Origin: Rohdeia mirabilis
Lineage (GTDB): Bacteria > Planctomycetota > UBA1135 > GCA-002686595
Length of the DNA stretch: 64,000 nt
Assembly (NCBI GenBank): GCA_007750655.1
Contig: CP036290.1
Span: 3,224,001-3,288,000 of the forward strand
Reading direction: 5' to 3'
Shown: piece by piece, positions 9,077-18,629 of the stretch
How the letters are laid out: every line of letters starts with the position of its first letter
How positions within the stretch are numbered: position 1 is the first letter of the stretch
Made by a program: the position numbers and the translations under genes
The notes under the pieces: model-generated
What the model was told of the DNA's origin: nothing
Database searches by the model: none
Seen by the model: the letters and a program-made list of their open reading frames with translations, nothing else

Positions 9077-10205
9077 CGGAACGGTCTGGATGCTGGCGTT
9101 GTTCGCACGGGAGCGAGCGCGCGGGGTGGCACCTCGTTCTCCAGCGCGCTTCGGTCGAAGGGCTGGGGACTCACGGTGCTCCGCGGGATCGTCACGTGCG
9201 GGATGAGAAGAGTGACGCATCCCCGGGGCAGGGATGCCTCGAACGGCACGGGAGCCGGTGGTCGTCCACCGCGATCCCCCATGCACGGCGACCGTTCCCG
9301 TCGAACGGGTTCGGTCTGTGGATGGGGTCTCGGCCCGCCCGGACCCGCGCGGTGCACCGACGTGGCGCAGCCGTTCGGAGAACGGGAGGTCTGGCGGCCG
9401 GTCGCGAGGTCGGCTCGCAGAGCGGGTCTGCGAACGGGTCCCGTGCGACGGGCCTTCGAATCGGGTCGGCGGCTCGCGCCGCGTCGTCGATGGTCGAACC
9501 TGGATGGGAACCGCCCCGCGCGGACGCGAGGCGAAACGGTCTGGAACGGCGATCGGGAACGTGAGGAGCGGACGGATCCGCGCCTCTCGCACCGAGGGCG
9601 CCCTCCCTCGAGCCCCGTTCCTCGCGGCCCGTCGCACGTTGCCGCGCGGGGGCCCCGAAGGGTGGAGGCTGGATCGGGGACGCAGCAGAATAGCGGCGCC
9701 TCGGGCACGGTGCGAGCGCCAGCCGCCTCAGGGCGGGCCGATCACCGCACCCGCACGTCGATCCGGTCGAGTCGGGTCCGACCCACCGAGCGAGCGGCGG
9801 GTCCTCGTGGCCCCTGGCCGTCCGATCGTTCGGACCGCCGAGGGCCTGTGGAGAAAGAGCGTGCCACCGTTCACCAAGCGCCGTGCCGCCGGGATCGGAC
9901 GCGCCTCGCGGCCGGCCGAAAGAGCCCGTAAACGGCTTGCTCCCAGAAACTTCCAACATCCATGGGCCTCGGGCACCAGGCCCGAAGTCCGCGTGCCTCC
10001 CCCCGTCCCCTGCGGGTGGCGAGCGCCCCCCTGCGCGGGCCGGGTCCGTTCGAGCGCTTCCGCACAGTCCGGGCCCCCACGGGCCGTCGCCCGGTCCGGG
10101 GAGCGGGCTCGGCGCCGGAGGGTGAGGATCGGGGCCGGGACCCCCGCCCCTCCCGCCTCCCCGGTGTGGGACCGTGGAACGTCGCCCAGCGGCTACCTTG
10201 ACTCG
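9077..10205. other. Long divergent intergenic region (1.1 kb)
   Basis: Separates the minus-strand lipoprotein from plus-strand ruvB. No convincing gene: all ORFs here are Arg/Gly/Pro-rich shadows. It holds a hairpin at 9217-9237 (GCATCCC with loop then GGGATGC) in the lipoprotein leader and the ruvB -10 box at its right end. I see no RNA gene. Confidence 0.6.
10194..10199 (+). promoter_or_regulatory. -10-like box TACCTT, leaderless ruvB promoter
   Basis: GCTACCTT occupies 10192-10199 and its final T is 7 nt before the ruvB ATG, placing the transcription start at the start codon. Confidence 0.45.
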
Positions 10206-11378
10206 ATGAACGTGGACGAGGGTGCGAACGAGGGACGGCAGGCCTACCGACCGCCGACGGGCGCGGACGGCGGCGAGGCGACCGCGGGGACCGAACGCTG
10301 GACCGATCCCGCCCTCGGCGGCGCCGTCCGCGAGCGCGAGGACGACCGCCGCCTGCGCCCGGCCGACTTCGAGGAGTTCGTCGGCCAGCGCCGGACGCTC
10401 GACAACCTGAAGATCGCGATCGGCGCCGCGCGCGGGCGCGACGAACCGGTGGATCACGTGCTCCTGTCCGGGCCTCCGGGCCTGGGCAAGACGACGCTCG
10501 CGCGCATCCTGGCCCGCGAGTCGGGCGGAACGCTGCACGCCACGTCGGGGCCGGCGCTCGAACGTCCGCGCGACCTGGTCGGGATCCTGGCGCAGCTGCG
10601 GCGCGGCGACGTGCTCTTCGTGGACGAGATCCACCGCGTGCCGACCGCGGTCGAGGAGTACCTGTACAGCGCGATGGAGGACTTCTCGATCGACTTCACG
10701 TTGGGCGACGGCGAGCGGGCGCGCGTGCTGCCCATGACGATCGAACCGTTCGCGCTCGTCGGAGCCACGACGCGCGAAGGACTGCTCTCCGCGCCGTTCC
10801 GTGCGCGCTTCGGTCTGGTCGAACGCCTCGTCCCCTACCCGGTCGACGACCTGGTGCGCATCGTCGAACGCTCGGCGCGTCTGCTCGAGTGCCCGCTCGA
10901 CGCCGCCGCCGCGCGCCTGATCGCCGAACGCAGCCGCGGCACGCCGCGCGTGGCCAATCGCTTCCTGCGGCGCGTCCGCGACCTGTCCGAGGTCCACCGA
11001 CGTGCGCCGGACTTCGCGACGGCGGCCGACGCGCTCGCACGTCTCGGCGTGGACTCGAACGGTCTCGAGGACGTCGATCGCCACCTGCTCGCGTACCTGG
11101 CGGACGCCGAAGGTCGCGCCGTCGGTCTGAAGACGCTCGCCGCGGCCCTGGGCGAGAGCGAGGACACGATCGAAGAGGTCTTCGAACCGCACCTCTTGCG
11201 CAAGGGCTTCCTGCACAAGACACCGCGCGGGCGCATCGTCACGAACGCGGGCCTGGTCGCGATCGGCCGCACCCGACGTGCGGCCTCGAACGACGCGGAC
11301 GACTTCGGCGCGCGGCGCACGGACCCGGGCGCGGCGACGCGCGGTGGGCACTCGCTCGGAACGGGCACGCACGAGTGA
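10206..11378 (+). CDS. ruvB: Holliday junction branch migration ATPase RuvB
   Basis: RuvB is the hexameric AAA+ motor that drives branch migration with RuvA. Walker A is GPPGLGKTT (residues 89-97), Walker B is LFVDEIHR (~137-144), and the sensor/arginine-finger region reads GATTREGLLSAPFRARFG. The C-terminal winged helix contains LRKGFLHKTPRGR. The N-terminus is about 27 residues longer than E. coli RuvB up to Walker A, and a short hydrophilic tail follows the winged helix. ruvA and ruvC are not in this window. The ATG follows a -10 box by 7 nt, so the message is probably leaderless. Its stop overlaps the next gene as GTGA. Confidence 0.95.
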   Translation: MNVDEGANEGRQAYRPPTGADGGEATAGTERWTDPALGGAVREREDDRRLRPADFEEFVGQRRTLDNLKIAIGAARGRDEPVDHVLLSGPPGLGKTTLARILARESGGTLHATSGPALERPRDLVGILAQLRRGDVLFVDEIHRVPTAVEEYLYSAMEDFSIDFTLGDGERARVLPMTIEPFALVGATTREGLLSAPFRARFGLVERLVPYPVDDLVRIVERSARLLECPLDAAAARLIAERSRGTPRVANRFLRRVRDLSEVHRRAPDFATAADALARLGVDSNGLEDVDRHLLAYLADAEGRAVGLKTLAAALGESEDTIEEVFEPHLLRKGFLHKTPRGRIVTNAGLVAIGRTRRAASNDADDFGARRTDPGAATRGGHSLGTGTHE

Positions 11379-12676
11379 ACGTCCAGCGGCCAGACCCGCG
11401 ACGGACGCCGCCGGCCTCCGAGGCTCGAAGGGCGCAGCGTCGACGCCCCGCCCGGGGTGCGGCGACGCTGCTGACGGGCGTCGTCCTCGCACTGTGGGCG
11501 ACGGCCTGCGTCGTGCTCCCGCCGCCGCACGCGCACACGCTCGAGGTGCACGACGGCGGTCGACGACGGCCCGAGCGCGCGCAGCCCGAACCGCCCGACG
11601 TGTGGCACACGCGCGGACTCGTGCCCGTGCGCGTCACGGCCCACGAACAGGCCCGCGTCGTCTTCGTCGAGGTCGACGGAGAGCACCACCGCTTGGCCCG
11701 TCGCGGCGACGGCGTCGCACTGGACGACGGTTCGGTCCAGCCCTTCGTCGTCGTGGCGGCGCGCACCGGCTCGCTCGAACTCGAAGGGGTCGACCACGGC
11801 CGCGCCGAACTGGTCGCGATCCCCCACCCGGTCCAAGGGCTGCGCGTCGAGCTGTGGCTCGATCTCGAGGCCTACGTCGAAGGCGTCGTGTCGGCGGAGC
11901 TCGTGCTCTGGGACGCTCCCGCCGCGCAACTCGAGGCCCAGGCGATCGCGGCGCGCAGCTACGCCGTCGGCACGCTCGATCGACGCGCGCGAGCGGCGCG
12001 CGCGTTCCTGTGGGACGGCGTGGAGGACCAGGCCTACCGCGGGCCCTACGTGCCCGACGCGGCGGCGACGAAGCGCGGCATCCCCGCGCGGCTCACCGAC
12101 GCGGTGCGCGCCACGAGTGGACAGGTCCTGACCTTCGGCGGGCGCGCCGCCGACGTGCGCTTCCACGCGGCGTGCGGCGGCCACACGGCCCCGGCGATCG
12201 CGATCTTCGGACCCGGCACGGCGGGCGGCACGGGCACGGCGACCTGTCCGGGCTGCGCCGTTCGCGGTGGCTGGAGCAGGCACCTCGAACGCAGCACGCT
12301 CGACGCGGCGGCGCGGACGCTGGGACTCGAACACCTGGGGCGCCCCGTCGCGACCTCGAGCGATGCCTCCGGGCGTTGGCTCGAGGTCGAGCTGCGGGAC
12401 ATGCGCGGCGTGCGCCCCGTGCCGGCCAACGAACTGCGACGGGCTCTCGGTTGGAACACGTTGCCGAGCACGTGGATCACGACCTGGACGGAGCTCCCCG
12501 ACGGGAGCGCGGACGTCACCGGTCGCGGGCGCGGTCACGGCGTCGGGCTGTGCCAGGAAGGCGCGGGCGACCTGGCGCGACGGGGCTTCGGCGCCCACGA
12601 GATCCTCGGGCACTACTACCCGGGAGCGCGGCTGACCCGGGTGGTGCCCGTCGACGCGCGGCACGCGGAGCGCTAG
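11375..12676 (+). CDS. SpoIID/LytB-domain lipoprotein (peptidoglycan-acting)
   Basis: 433 residues starting at a GTG that overlaps the ruvB stop. A basic N-terminus and hydrophobic segment lead to the lipobox LWATAC near residue 49, so the protein should be lipid-anchored outside the membrane. The SpoIID domain shows LEAYVEGVVSAEL (~165), QAIAARSYAVG (~190) and the C-terminal GRGRGHGVGLCQEGA (~387). SpoIID proteins are lytic transglycosylases acting on denuded glycan, and in non-sporulating bacteria they are linked to cell-wall remodelling. The pair of cysteines in ATCPGCAV may bind metal or form a disulfide. Role here is inferred from the domain only. Confidence 0.85.
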   Translation: MNVQRPDPRRTPPASEARRAQRRRPARGAATLLTGVVLALWATACVVLPPPHAHTLEVHDGGRRRPERAQPEPPDVWHTRGLVPVRVTAHEQARVVFVEVDGEHHRLARRGDGVALDDGSVQPFVVVAARTGSLELEGVDHGRAELVAIPHPVQGLRVELWLDLEAYVEGVVSAELVLWDAPAAQLEAQAIAARSYAVGTLDRRARAARAFLWDGVEDQAYRGPYVPDAAATKRGIPARLTDAVRATSGQVLTFGGRAADVRFHAACGGHTAPAIAIFGPGTAGGTGTATCPGCAVRGGWSRHLERSTLDAAARTLGLEHLGRPVATSSDASGRWLEVELRDMRGVRPVPANELRRALGWNTLPSTWITTWTELPDGSADVTGRGRGHGVGLCQEGAGDLARRGFGAHEILGHYYPGARLTRVVPVDARHAER

Positions 12677-12707
12677 GGTCCGTGGCCGCGATCCCGCGCC
12701 ACCCTCC

Positions 12708-13871
12708 ATGACCGCCGACTTCAGCTTCGCCGTCGAATCCCTCTGCTCCACGACGCGCGCGCGGGCCGGACGCTTCCACACCCCCCACGGCGAAGTCCCG
12801 ACGCCCGCCTTCATGCCGGTCGGGACCAAGGCGACGGTCAAGGGACTGACGCCGCCGCAGCTGCGCGAGACCGGCACGTCGTTCGTCCTCGCGAACACGT
12901 ACCACCTGCACCTGCGACCGGGCGAGGACACGATCCGCGAGCTGGGTGGACTGCACCGCTTCATGGGTTGGGACGGTCCGATCCTGACGGACTCGGGCGG
13001 CTTCCAGGTGTTCAGCCTGGCGCACATGACGCGCGTCACCGAACGCGGCGCGAGCCTGCGTTCGGTCGTGGACGGCGGCGAGGTGCGGCTCGAGCCGGAG
13101 AACGTGATCGACATCCAGCGCGACCTGGGCGCCGACGTGATCATGGCCTTCGACCACTGTCCGTCCGATCCGTCGAACCGACGCGAGGTGGAGCGGGCCA
13201 CGGATCGCACCCACCGCTGGCTCGATCGCTGCGTGCGTCGCTTCGACGAACGCGGAACGGTGCACGGACCGCAGGCTCTGTTCGGGATCGTGCAGGGCGG
13301 CGCGTTCGAGGACCTGCGTACGCGCTCGGTCGAAGCCGTCTGCGCGCACGATCTGGTCGGGTACGCCGTCGGTGGCGTCAGCGTCGGCGAGCACGAGGAA
13401 GCCATGGAACTGGCGGTCGACGTCGCGACGCCGCTGTTGCCGCCCGACAAGCCGCGCTACCTGATGGGCGTCGGCACGCCGCGCGACTTCTTCCGCGCCG
13501 TCCGCTCGGGAATCGATCTGTTCGACTGCGTGACGCCGACGCGCCACGGGCGCAACCACCAGGTCTACACCTCGCGCGGCCGCATGAACGTGCGCAACGC
13601 CACGTGGGCGCGGGACGGTCGTCCGCTCGATCCGGACTGCAGCTGCCAGGTGTGCACGACCTACAGCCGCGCGTACCTGCGCCATCTGTGCACGAGCGGC
13701 GAGATCCTCGCGGGCGTGCTGCTCAGCCTGCACAACGTGCACTTCTTCCAACGGCTGATGTCGCGCATGCGCACGGCCATCGGCGACGGCACCTTCAGCG
13801 ATCTGGAGCAGGAGTACCTGGTTCAGTTCCAGACGAAGGTGCCGAACGACACCGGCGAGACCGCGCGCTGA
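12708..13871 (+). CDS. tgt: tRNA-guanine transglycosylase (queuine synthesis)
   Basis: Bacterial Tgt exchanges guanine 34 for preQ1 in tRNAs with GUN anticodons. The 387-residue protein has ILTDSGGFQVFSL (catalytic Asp of the base pocket, ~residue 97), IVQGG, GGVSVGE and the nucleophile region DLFDCVTPTRHGRN (~275). The zinc site is CSCQVC with the downstream His in YLRHL (~310-330). Length matches the family. A TAGGGT box overlapping the upstream gene's stop, about 29 nt before the ATG, could give tgt its own promoter. Other queuosine genes are not in the window. Confidence 0.96.
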   Translation: MTADFSFAVESLCSTTRARAGRFHTPHGEVPTPAFMPVGTKATVKGLTPPQLRETGTSFVLANTYHLHLRPGEDTIRELGGLHRFMGWDGPILTDSGGFQVFSLAHMTRVTERGASLRSVVDGGEVRLEPENVIDIQRDLGADVIMAFDHCPSDPSNRREVERATDRTHRWLDRCVRRFDERGTVHGPQALFGIVQGGAFEDLRTRSVEAVCAHDLVGYAVGGVSVGEHEEAMELAVDVATPLLPPDKPRYLMGVGTPRDFFRAVRSGIDLFDCVTPTRHGRNHQVYTSRGRMNVRNATWARDGRPLDPDCSCQVCTTYSRAYLRHLCTSGEILAGVLLSLHNVHFFQRLMSRMRTAIGDGTFSDLEQEYLVQFQTKVPNDTGETAR

Positions 13872-13929
13872 CGGGGTCGCGCGCTCGTAGGACGGAGCGC
13901 GAGACGCCAGGCGCCCGGCGGTCCGCCGC

Positions 13930-13973
13930 CGCTCGGGGTCGCGATTGGGTTCGCGCTCGGGGTCGCGATCGGG
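13930..13973. repeat. Two direct copies of a 20-nt motif, period 24
   Basis: Copies at 13930-13949 and 13954-13973 differ at one base. They lie between the convergent tgt and SH3-protein genes and do not pair as a strong terminator hairpin. Confidence 0.6.
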
Positions 13974-14018
13974 ATCAGGACCTGGGATCGGGACCGACGC
14001 GGGCCGCAGCCCGTGCCG

Positions 14019-15413
14019 TCACTCCAGGATCTCGATCGACGTGACGTCGATGGTCGGCAAGTCGGCGACGAACTCCGCGGCGCCCAGATCGAGGCCGGCC
14101 GCGGCGTCGGTCCCCACGCGGAATCCTCCGTCGAGGCCGATCTCGCGGCCGACGAACAGTTCGAGCTCGTAGCGCCCGCTGGCGCACTGGACGACGGCCC
14201 GCGCCTGTCCGCCGCGAACGATGCGGTAGCTGGCGACGCCGTCGGTGCCCTGGTAGCTCTGCAGCAGGCCGCGGACGGCGAAGTGGCCGTAGAAGGGATC
14301 GCGCTCGCGCAGTCGCTCCCACTCCTCGCGCTGACGACGCGCGAGCTCGCGTTGGCGTTCGACGCGCTGCTCCTCCAGCAGGACGCGCGTGCGCCACACT
14401 TCTTCGAGGGCTTCGACGGTCTCGAGCTTGTTCGCGACCACCTCGGACAGCGCGCCGTCGGCGTCGAGTGCGGACACGCGGCCGTAGGCATCGCGCAGGA
14501 ACTCGAAGTCGGGACGTTCGCGTTCGCGCTCGATCTCGAAGCGATCGTCGGCGGCGGCGAGTGCTTCGCGCGCGGCGAGGGCGCCGGGAGCCGGAGCGGA
14601 AGCCTCGGTCACGCCGGCCGATCCCGTGCCGTTCGACGCGGACGCGGACTCGCTGCGTTCGGCGCGTCCGCGACCGCTGGGCTCGACGCCGGTGGCCAGC
14701 GCCGTCTCGGCCGCTTGCCACAGTGCCGCTCCGTCCTCGGCCGCGGGCAAGGACGCCGTGCGTTCGGCCTGGACGAAGCCACAGGCTCCGGGCGGCGCCC
14801 AGATCTGCACCCAGGTCTCGTCGAGGGGCGCGTCCTCGTTCTCCTTCGCGATGACCGCGACCTGGTCACCGGCGACCAGTCGCACCATCAGCGGGAAGTT
14901 GTTCACGTCGCTGCCCGGGCGCGGGCGCATGTTGACGTTGTTGCGCGTGACCTCGAGCACGCCGGGTGAGCCCTCCACCTCCTGGAGGTAGCGGCCGAAC
15001 ACCCAGACGGGCAATCCGCCGGGCACGTCCACCTCGAGCCAGCCCGCCGTCTCCGAGTACACGGCCAGGAGCTCGTCGGACCGCACGTCGGCCAGCGGCA
15101 CGCCGTGCACGTCGGCCAGGTTGCGCACCGTCACGCCGCCCGAGCGCGCGCGCACGAAGCGTTGGGGCTGGCGGCCGGGAGCTTCGTCCGTCGCGCCGGA
15201 ACTCGAGTCCGACGCCGGCGACGTGACGGGCTCGCCGCCACCGGTCTCGCCGTCCTGCGAGGATCCGTCGGTCGCCGGGCGATCGGCCGGAGCTGGGGTC
15301 CCGCCGTCCTGGGGGGCGGCATTCGCCGTCAGCAGACCCGATCCAGCTGGACCGGCGGCGAGAGCGACGAGGGCGACGCAGGCGAGCGGCGCGAGGCGGA
15401 GGGGGTCGAACAT
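14019..15413 (-). CDS. Secreted protein with bacterial SH3-type domains and a coiled coil
   Basis: 464 residues. A Sec signal peptide (hydrophobic [13 protein letters not shown], cleavage probably after ANAA near residue 33) is followed by a low-complexity Ser/Gly/Asp linker. Two SH3b-like segments follow: [17 protein letters not shown] with [19 protein letters not shown] (~94-145) and [19 protein letters not shown] with [16 protein letters not shown] (~158-217). A charged coiled coil rich in Glu/Arg runs around residues 340-375. SH3b domains usually bind cell wall or are adaptor modules; the C-terminal domain is not recognised. It stands alone, with a TACTCT box about 80 nt upstream. Confidence 0.7.
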   Translation of the reverse strand: MFDPLRLAPLACVALVALAAGPAGSGLLTANAAPQDGGTPAPADRPATDGSSQDGETGGGEPVTSPASDSSSGATDEAPGRQPQRFVRARSGGVTVRNLADVHGVPLADVRSDELLAVYSETAGWLEVDVPGGLPVWVFGRYLQEVEGSPGVLEVTRNNVNMRPRPGSDVNNFPLMVRLVAGDQVAVIAKENEDAPLDETWVQIWAPPGACGFVQAERTASLPAAEDGAALWQAAETALATGVEPSGRGRAERSESASASNGTGSAGVTEASAPAPGALAAREALAAADDRFEIERERERPDFEFLRDAYGRVSALDADGALSEVVANKLETVEALEEVWRTRVLLEEQRVERQRELARRQREEWERLRERDPFYGHFAVRGLLQSYQGTDGVASYRIVRGGQARAVVQCASGRYELELFVGREIGLDGGFRVGTDAAAGLDLGAAEFVADLPTIDVTSIEILE

Positions 15414-15932
15414 GATCGGGGGCGTGGGTCGGACCGGGCCGGTCGACGACGGTCGCGCCGGGACGTGGGGGATGGCCGCAGCGACTCGCAGCAGAGTAGC
15501 TCAGGATCGGCGCCGAGCGGGCCTTCGGGCGCCGAGAGCTGGTCGCGATGTCCCGACCTCGACGCCGGACGGGTGCGGCGATCTCGTCGACTCGCGCGGT
15601 CCTGCGGCCTGCCGAGACCCCGGGTTCGGCCCCCACCCTCCGCTCCGAGGACGGCGACCGGCTTTCGATCCGTCGCCGCGGGTCCTACATTCTTGTCGGT
15701 CCGAGTCCTCGACCCGGTACTCGGGGCTCTTCGCCCGGGCGCCGTTCCCGAGCCGAGCAGGACGCCGTGGACCGCACCATCGACGCGCCGAGAACGGGGA
15801 ACGCGCGCGCCTCGCGGACGACTCCGCACCGACCATCCGGGCCTGCGTCCACCCCACGGCCCACCCGCACCGAGCGGCACCGCGAGCCTCCCGACCGTCC
15901 ACGCGGACGGATCCCCGAGCCAGCCCAGCACC
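15414..15932. other. Divergent intergenic region with putative panD promoter and long leader
   Basis: 519 bp without a supported gene. On the minus strand TACTCT at 15493-15498 could serve the SH3-protein gene. On the plus strand TACATT at 15686-15691, with TTTCGA 17 nt upstream, could be a panD promoter, which would give panD a leader of about 235 nt. I recognise no riboswitch in it. Confidence 0.4.
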
Positions 15933-16304
15933 ATGCGCCACTTCCTGCACTCCAAGATCCACAAGGCCACCGTCACCGAGGCCAACCTCGACTACGTCGG
16001 TTCCGTGACGATCGACGAAGCGCTGATGGAGCTCGCGGACATCCGCGAGTTCGAGCAGGTCCACATCGTGGACAACACGAACGGGGCGCGCCTGGTCACC
16101 TACGCCATCCGCGGTGAGCGCGACTCCGGCGTCATCTGCGTGAACGGCGCGGCCGCCCATCTGGTCAAGAAGGGCGACGAGGTCATCCTCCTCACCTACA
16201 CCATGGCCGAGGAGCCGACCGACCCCACCTGCATCCTGGTCGACGAGAACAACGGGTTCGTTCGCTACCTGCGCGAGACGGCGCGCACGGTGCCCTCCTT
16301 CTGA
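15933..16304 (+). CDS. panD: Aspartate 1-decarboxylase proenzyme
   Basis: PanD converts L-aspartate to beta-alanine for pantothenate and CoA synthesis. The 123-residue protein has the self-processing site YVGSVTID: cleavage between Gly23 and Ser24 creates the pyruvoyl group. Other conserved elements are Lys8 and His10 near the N-terminus (HSKIHKATV), the Tyr in [11 protein letters not shown], and [12 protein letters not shown]. Length and start match the family exactly; the large open frame upstream is not coding. No other pantothenate gene is nearby. Confidence 0.96.
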   Translation: MRHFLHSKIHKATVTEANLDYVGSVTIDEALMELADIREFEQVHIVDNTNGARLVTYAIRGERDSGVICVNGAAAHLVKKGDEVILLTYTMAEEPTDPTCILVDENNGFVRYLRETARTVPSF

Positions 16305-16350
16305 AGCTGGGCGCGGGCGGGTGCCGGGAGCCCGACCGACCGCCGACCAC

Positions 16351-16385
16351 GAGCGCCTCGTCCGCCCGCCGCGGACGGGGCGCTC
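16351..16385. terminator. Bidirectional hairpin between panD and comF
   Basis: 16351-16365 pairs with 16371-16385 (15 bp with one G-T pair) around a 5-nt loop. It lies between the convergent genes panD and comF and could end both transcripts. Confidence 0.6.
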
Positions 16386-16430
16386 GCTCGTTCTGCGCGC
16401 CTTCGCGAGGGTCCGCCGCTCCCGCTCCCG

Positions 16431-17309
16431 TCACGCGCGCCCCAGGACGGCGATCCACACGCTGCGCGCCCCGCCTTCGCGCAGGAGCGTCTCGGTGGCG
16501 GCCGACGCCGTCCCGCCCGACGCGAGCACGTCGTCCACGAGAACGACGTCGCGCCCCTTCACGGGTCGCCGCCAGCGCACGCCGCGAAACGCTCCGCGCA
16601 CGTTGCGTTCGCGGGCGCGAGCGGCTGGCGATCCCTGGGGCGGTGTGGCTCGGCCGCGCGCCAACGCGCGCACGTAGGGTCGCTCGAGTTCGGTCGCCAC
16701 GGCGTTCGCGAGCAGGGCCGCCTGGTCGTAGCCCCGCTCGAACCTGCGCAGCGGGTGCAACGGCACGCTGGTCACGAGACAGTCCGCGAGGTGCGGCCCA
16801 CTGCCAGCAGCGTGCGCAGCCCTTCCCTCGACCCGCAGCCGCGCCGCCAGGAGCAGGCCGAGTTCGCGCGCGAGATCGCGTCGCCCGCCGTGCTTGAAGC
16901 GCAGGATCCACTCGCGCAGCCGACGCTCGGGCTCCGTCGATCCGCGGTAGTCGCCCAGCGCCGTCACTCCGGCGAACGGCGGTGGCTTCGAGCGGCAGCG
17001 ACGACAGTCGCGTCCGTGCATCACTCCCGGTACGCGCGCCGCGCAGCGCCCACAGCGACCCGCGGCGGCCGCACCGACTCCCGCACTCGCGGGAACCGAC
17101 TCGCTCGCACGAGCGAGGCCCGCGGGCACGTCCTCGCACGCACAACGACCGCGTTCGCCGCGGCACAGCGCGCACACCGCGGGCACGCAGACGTCGACGA
17201 GTCGCGCGAACCACGTCGCCAGGTGCGCGTTCACGAGCCGCACGCTCCACGCGATCCGGGACGGCACGCGCCGCCGCGGGTCTCGGACACGAACGAAGAA
17301 GGACTCCAC
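16431..17309 (-). CDS. comF: ComF-family phosphoribosyltransferase-like protein
   Basis: About 292 residues. The N-terminal part holds Cys-rich zinc-ribbon pairs (CALCRGERGRCAC, CGRCAARV, CRRCRSKP), typical of ComF. The C-terminal phosphoribosyltransferase fold shows SVPLHPLRRFERGYDQA and the PRPP loop VVLVDDVLASGGTA near the end. ComF proteins take part in DNA uptake in competent bacteria, but many homologues are uncharacterised. The start is uncertain: GTG at 17309 is used, and GTG at 17234 would remove about 25 residues of arginine-rich lead. No other competence gene is in the window. Confidence 0.85.
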   Translation of the reverse strand: MESFFVRVRDPRRRVPSRIAWSVRLVNAHLATWFARLVDVCVPAVCALCRGERGRCACEDVPAGLARASESVPASAGVGAAAAGRCGRCAARVPGVMHGRDCRRCRSKPPPFAGVTALGDYRGSTEPERRLREWILRFKHGGRRDLARELGLLLAARLRVEGRAAHAAGSGPHLADCLVTSVPLHPLRRFERGYDQAALLANAVATELERPYVRALARGRATPPQGSPAARARERNVRGAFRGVRWRRPVKGRDVVLVDDVLASGGTASAATETLLREGGARSVWIAVLGRA

Positions 17310-17395
17310 GCCCCATGGACCGTTGCGGAACGGCCCCGGTGTCGAGTTGCGTCCTGAAAGGTGGGCGGCAGCGTCGAGCGCCGCCGCCGCGCGCC

Positions 17396-18118
17396 TCAGA
17401 CCGCTTCTTCCTCGATCGTCAGCTCGTCCGACCCGAGTTCGTCGTCGTCGAGCTCGCGCGGATTCGGTCTCCGTGCTCCGCCCGCCGCGAAACGGGCGGC
17501 GCGCGGCACGCGGGGCTCGCGGCCGTCGCGCGCGTCGCGGTGCAGCACCGCGGTCGCCGAGGGCCGCGGCAGGCGCACGCGCGCACGGACGCGGGCGGCG
17601 TAGCTCTGCACCGTGTCCTCGTTCAGCATCTCCACGTCGAACAGCTCGCCGACCTCGCGGGTCAACTTCGAGTCCGACTCGAGCTCCACGTCGCCCTCGA
17701 TCAGCATCTGACGCACGTAGCGCTGGAAGAGGCGGCGCGAGATCCACCACCCGAGCAGCTGCGCCAGTGCGACGGCTGCGACCGTCAGTCCGACCCACAG
17801 GATCGGGAACTCGCGCGTCGTGTCGAACTCCTGGGACGAGCGTCCGAAGAGCTGCAGCGCGAAGCCCGACAGCATCAAGAGGAAGCCGAGCGTGACCTGG
17901 ACGCGGTGGAAGATGTACGTGCGGATCGAGCCCAGCCGCTGACGCTCCAGTCCGAACGCGTCGCGCAGCATCTCGCGCGGATCCCGGAACAGGATCGCGT
18001 TCGCCAGGAGGAACGTGCCGGCGATCGCCAGCACGAGACCGACGACGACCCAGTCGGGCTGACGGAGGACGTCCGGGACGATGGCGTTGTGGCCGAGGAG
18101 CGACGCGGGAGCGTGCAT
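17396..18118 (-). CDS. Small integral membrane protein, function unknown
   Basis: 240 residues from ATG 18118. Three hydrophobic segments are clear: around residues 20-45, 75-95 and 110-130. A charged cytoplasmic-type tail follows (about residues 140-240) that is Arg-rich and then ends in an acidic Asp/Glu stretch. I recognise no family. The ATG lies 8 nt after a TAGCGT box, so it is probably transcribed alone and without a leader. It diverges from gatC. Confidence 0.65.
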   Translation of the reverse strand: MHAPASLLGHNAIVPDVLRQPDWVVVGLVLAIAGTFLLANAILFRDPREMLRDAFGLERQRLGSIRTYIFHRVQVTLGFLLMLSGFALQLFGRSSQEFDTTREFPILWVGLTVAAVALAQLLGWWISRRLFQRYVRQMLIEGDVELESDSKLTREVGELFDVEMLNEDTVQSYAARVRARVRLPRPSATAVLHRDARDGREPRVPRAARFAAGGARRPNPRELDDDELGSDELTIEEEAV

Positions 18119-18125
18119 CCGCACC

Positions 18126-18131
18126 ACGCTA
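18126..18131 (-). promoter_or_regulatory. -10-like box TAGCGT, leaderless promoter of the membrane protein
   Basis: Minus-strand TAGCGT ends 8 nt before the ATG at 18118, the same geometry as holA and selB. Confidence 0.4.
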
Positions 18132-18184
18132 CGGGAGGCTGCGACCGGGGCGCAAGCGCGCGACGTCGCCAGGGCCCGCGGTGC

Positions 18185-18190
18185 TACCAT
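18185..18190 (+). promoter_or_regulatory. -10-like box TACCAT, gatCAB promoter
   Basis: GCTACCAT at 18183-18190 ends 11 nt before the gatC ATG, so the leader would be only about 4 nt. Confidence 0.4.
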
Positions 18191-18200
18191 CCCGCGCCCC

Positions 18201-18629
18201 ATGGCCACCTCGGACGACCGACGACCGCCCCTGAAGGGCACCCCGGACGCCGGCTCCCGCGAGTCCGGCGCACCGCACCCGGAGCCCTCGACGCTGCGTC
18301 GCGAAGCCCGTCTGGCGCGACTGGCGCTCGATCCGCAGCGCGAGGCGTCCCTCTCCGACGACCTCGTGCGCATCCTGGCCGCCTTCGAGAGCCTCCAGGA
18401 GGTGGACGTGTCGAACCTGGAGCCGCTGCACCAGCCCCTGCACGCGTCGCTCGCGGAGCCGCTTCGCCACGCCGCCCCGACCGACCCCGCGGCGGCGGGT
18501 ACGTCGCGGCGCGACAGCCGCCTCGCGGCCCCGGACCCGACCTCGGCCGTGGACCGCGCCCGCCTGCTCGAAGGTGCCCCCGAACCGATCGACGGCCACT
18601 TCGGCGTGCCCCGGACGATCGAACAGTGA
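18201..18629 (+). CDS. gatC: Asp-tRNA(Asn)/Glu-tRNA(Gln) amidotransferase subunit C
   Basis: GatC stabilises the GatA-GatB pair in the amidotransferase that makes Asn-tRNA and Gln-tRNA from mischarged precursors. At 142 residues it is longer than the usual ~95, with a hydrophilic N-terminal extension. The core matches the family: REARLARLALDP, a middle FESLQEVDVSNLEPL, the C-terminal ARLLEGAPE. It is the first gene of a tightly overlapped gatC-gatA-gatB operon, which strongly supports the call despite low conservation. Confidence 0.88.
   Translation: MATSDDRRPPLKGTPDAGSRESGAPHPEPSTLRREARLARLALDPQREASLSDDLVRILAAFESLQEVDVSNLEPLHQPLHASLAEPLRHAAPTDPAAAGTSRRDSRLAAPDPTSAVDRARLLEGAPEPIDGHFGVPRTIEQ

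Noticed and set aside
5603..9931. 1442-codon open frame on the plus strand
   Set aside because: It is antisense to the lipoprotein gene, very rich in Arg/Asp/Val, and shows no domain; in DNA this GC-rich, long antisense frames are expected.
9077..10205. Hidden RNA gene (tRNA-Sec, tmRNA, RNase P RNA) in long gaps here, at 44337-45578 and 55493-56421
   Set aside because: I found no conserved T-loop with matching acceptor stem and no hallmark sequence of these RNAs by eye; a covariance-model search would be decisive.
10835..13450. 871-codon minus-strand frame across ruvB, the SpoIID gene and tgt
   Set aside because: Antisense to three well-recognised genes and without any motif.
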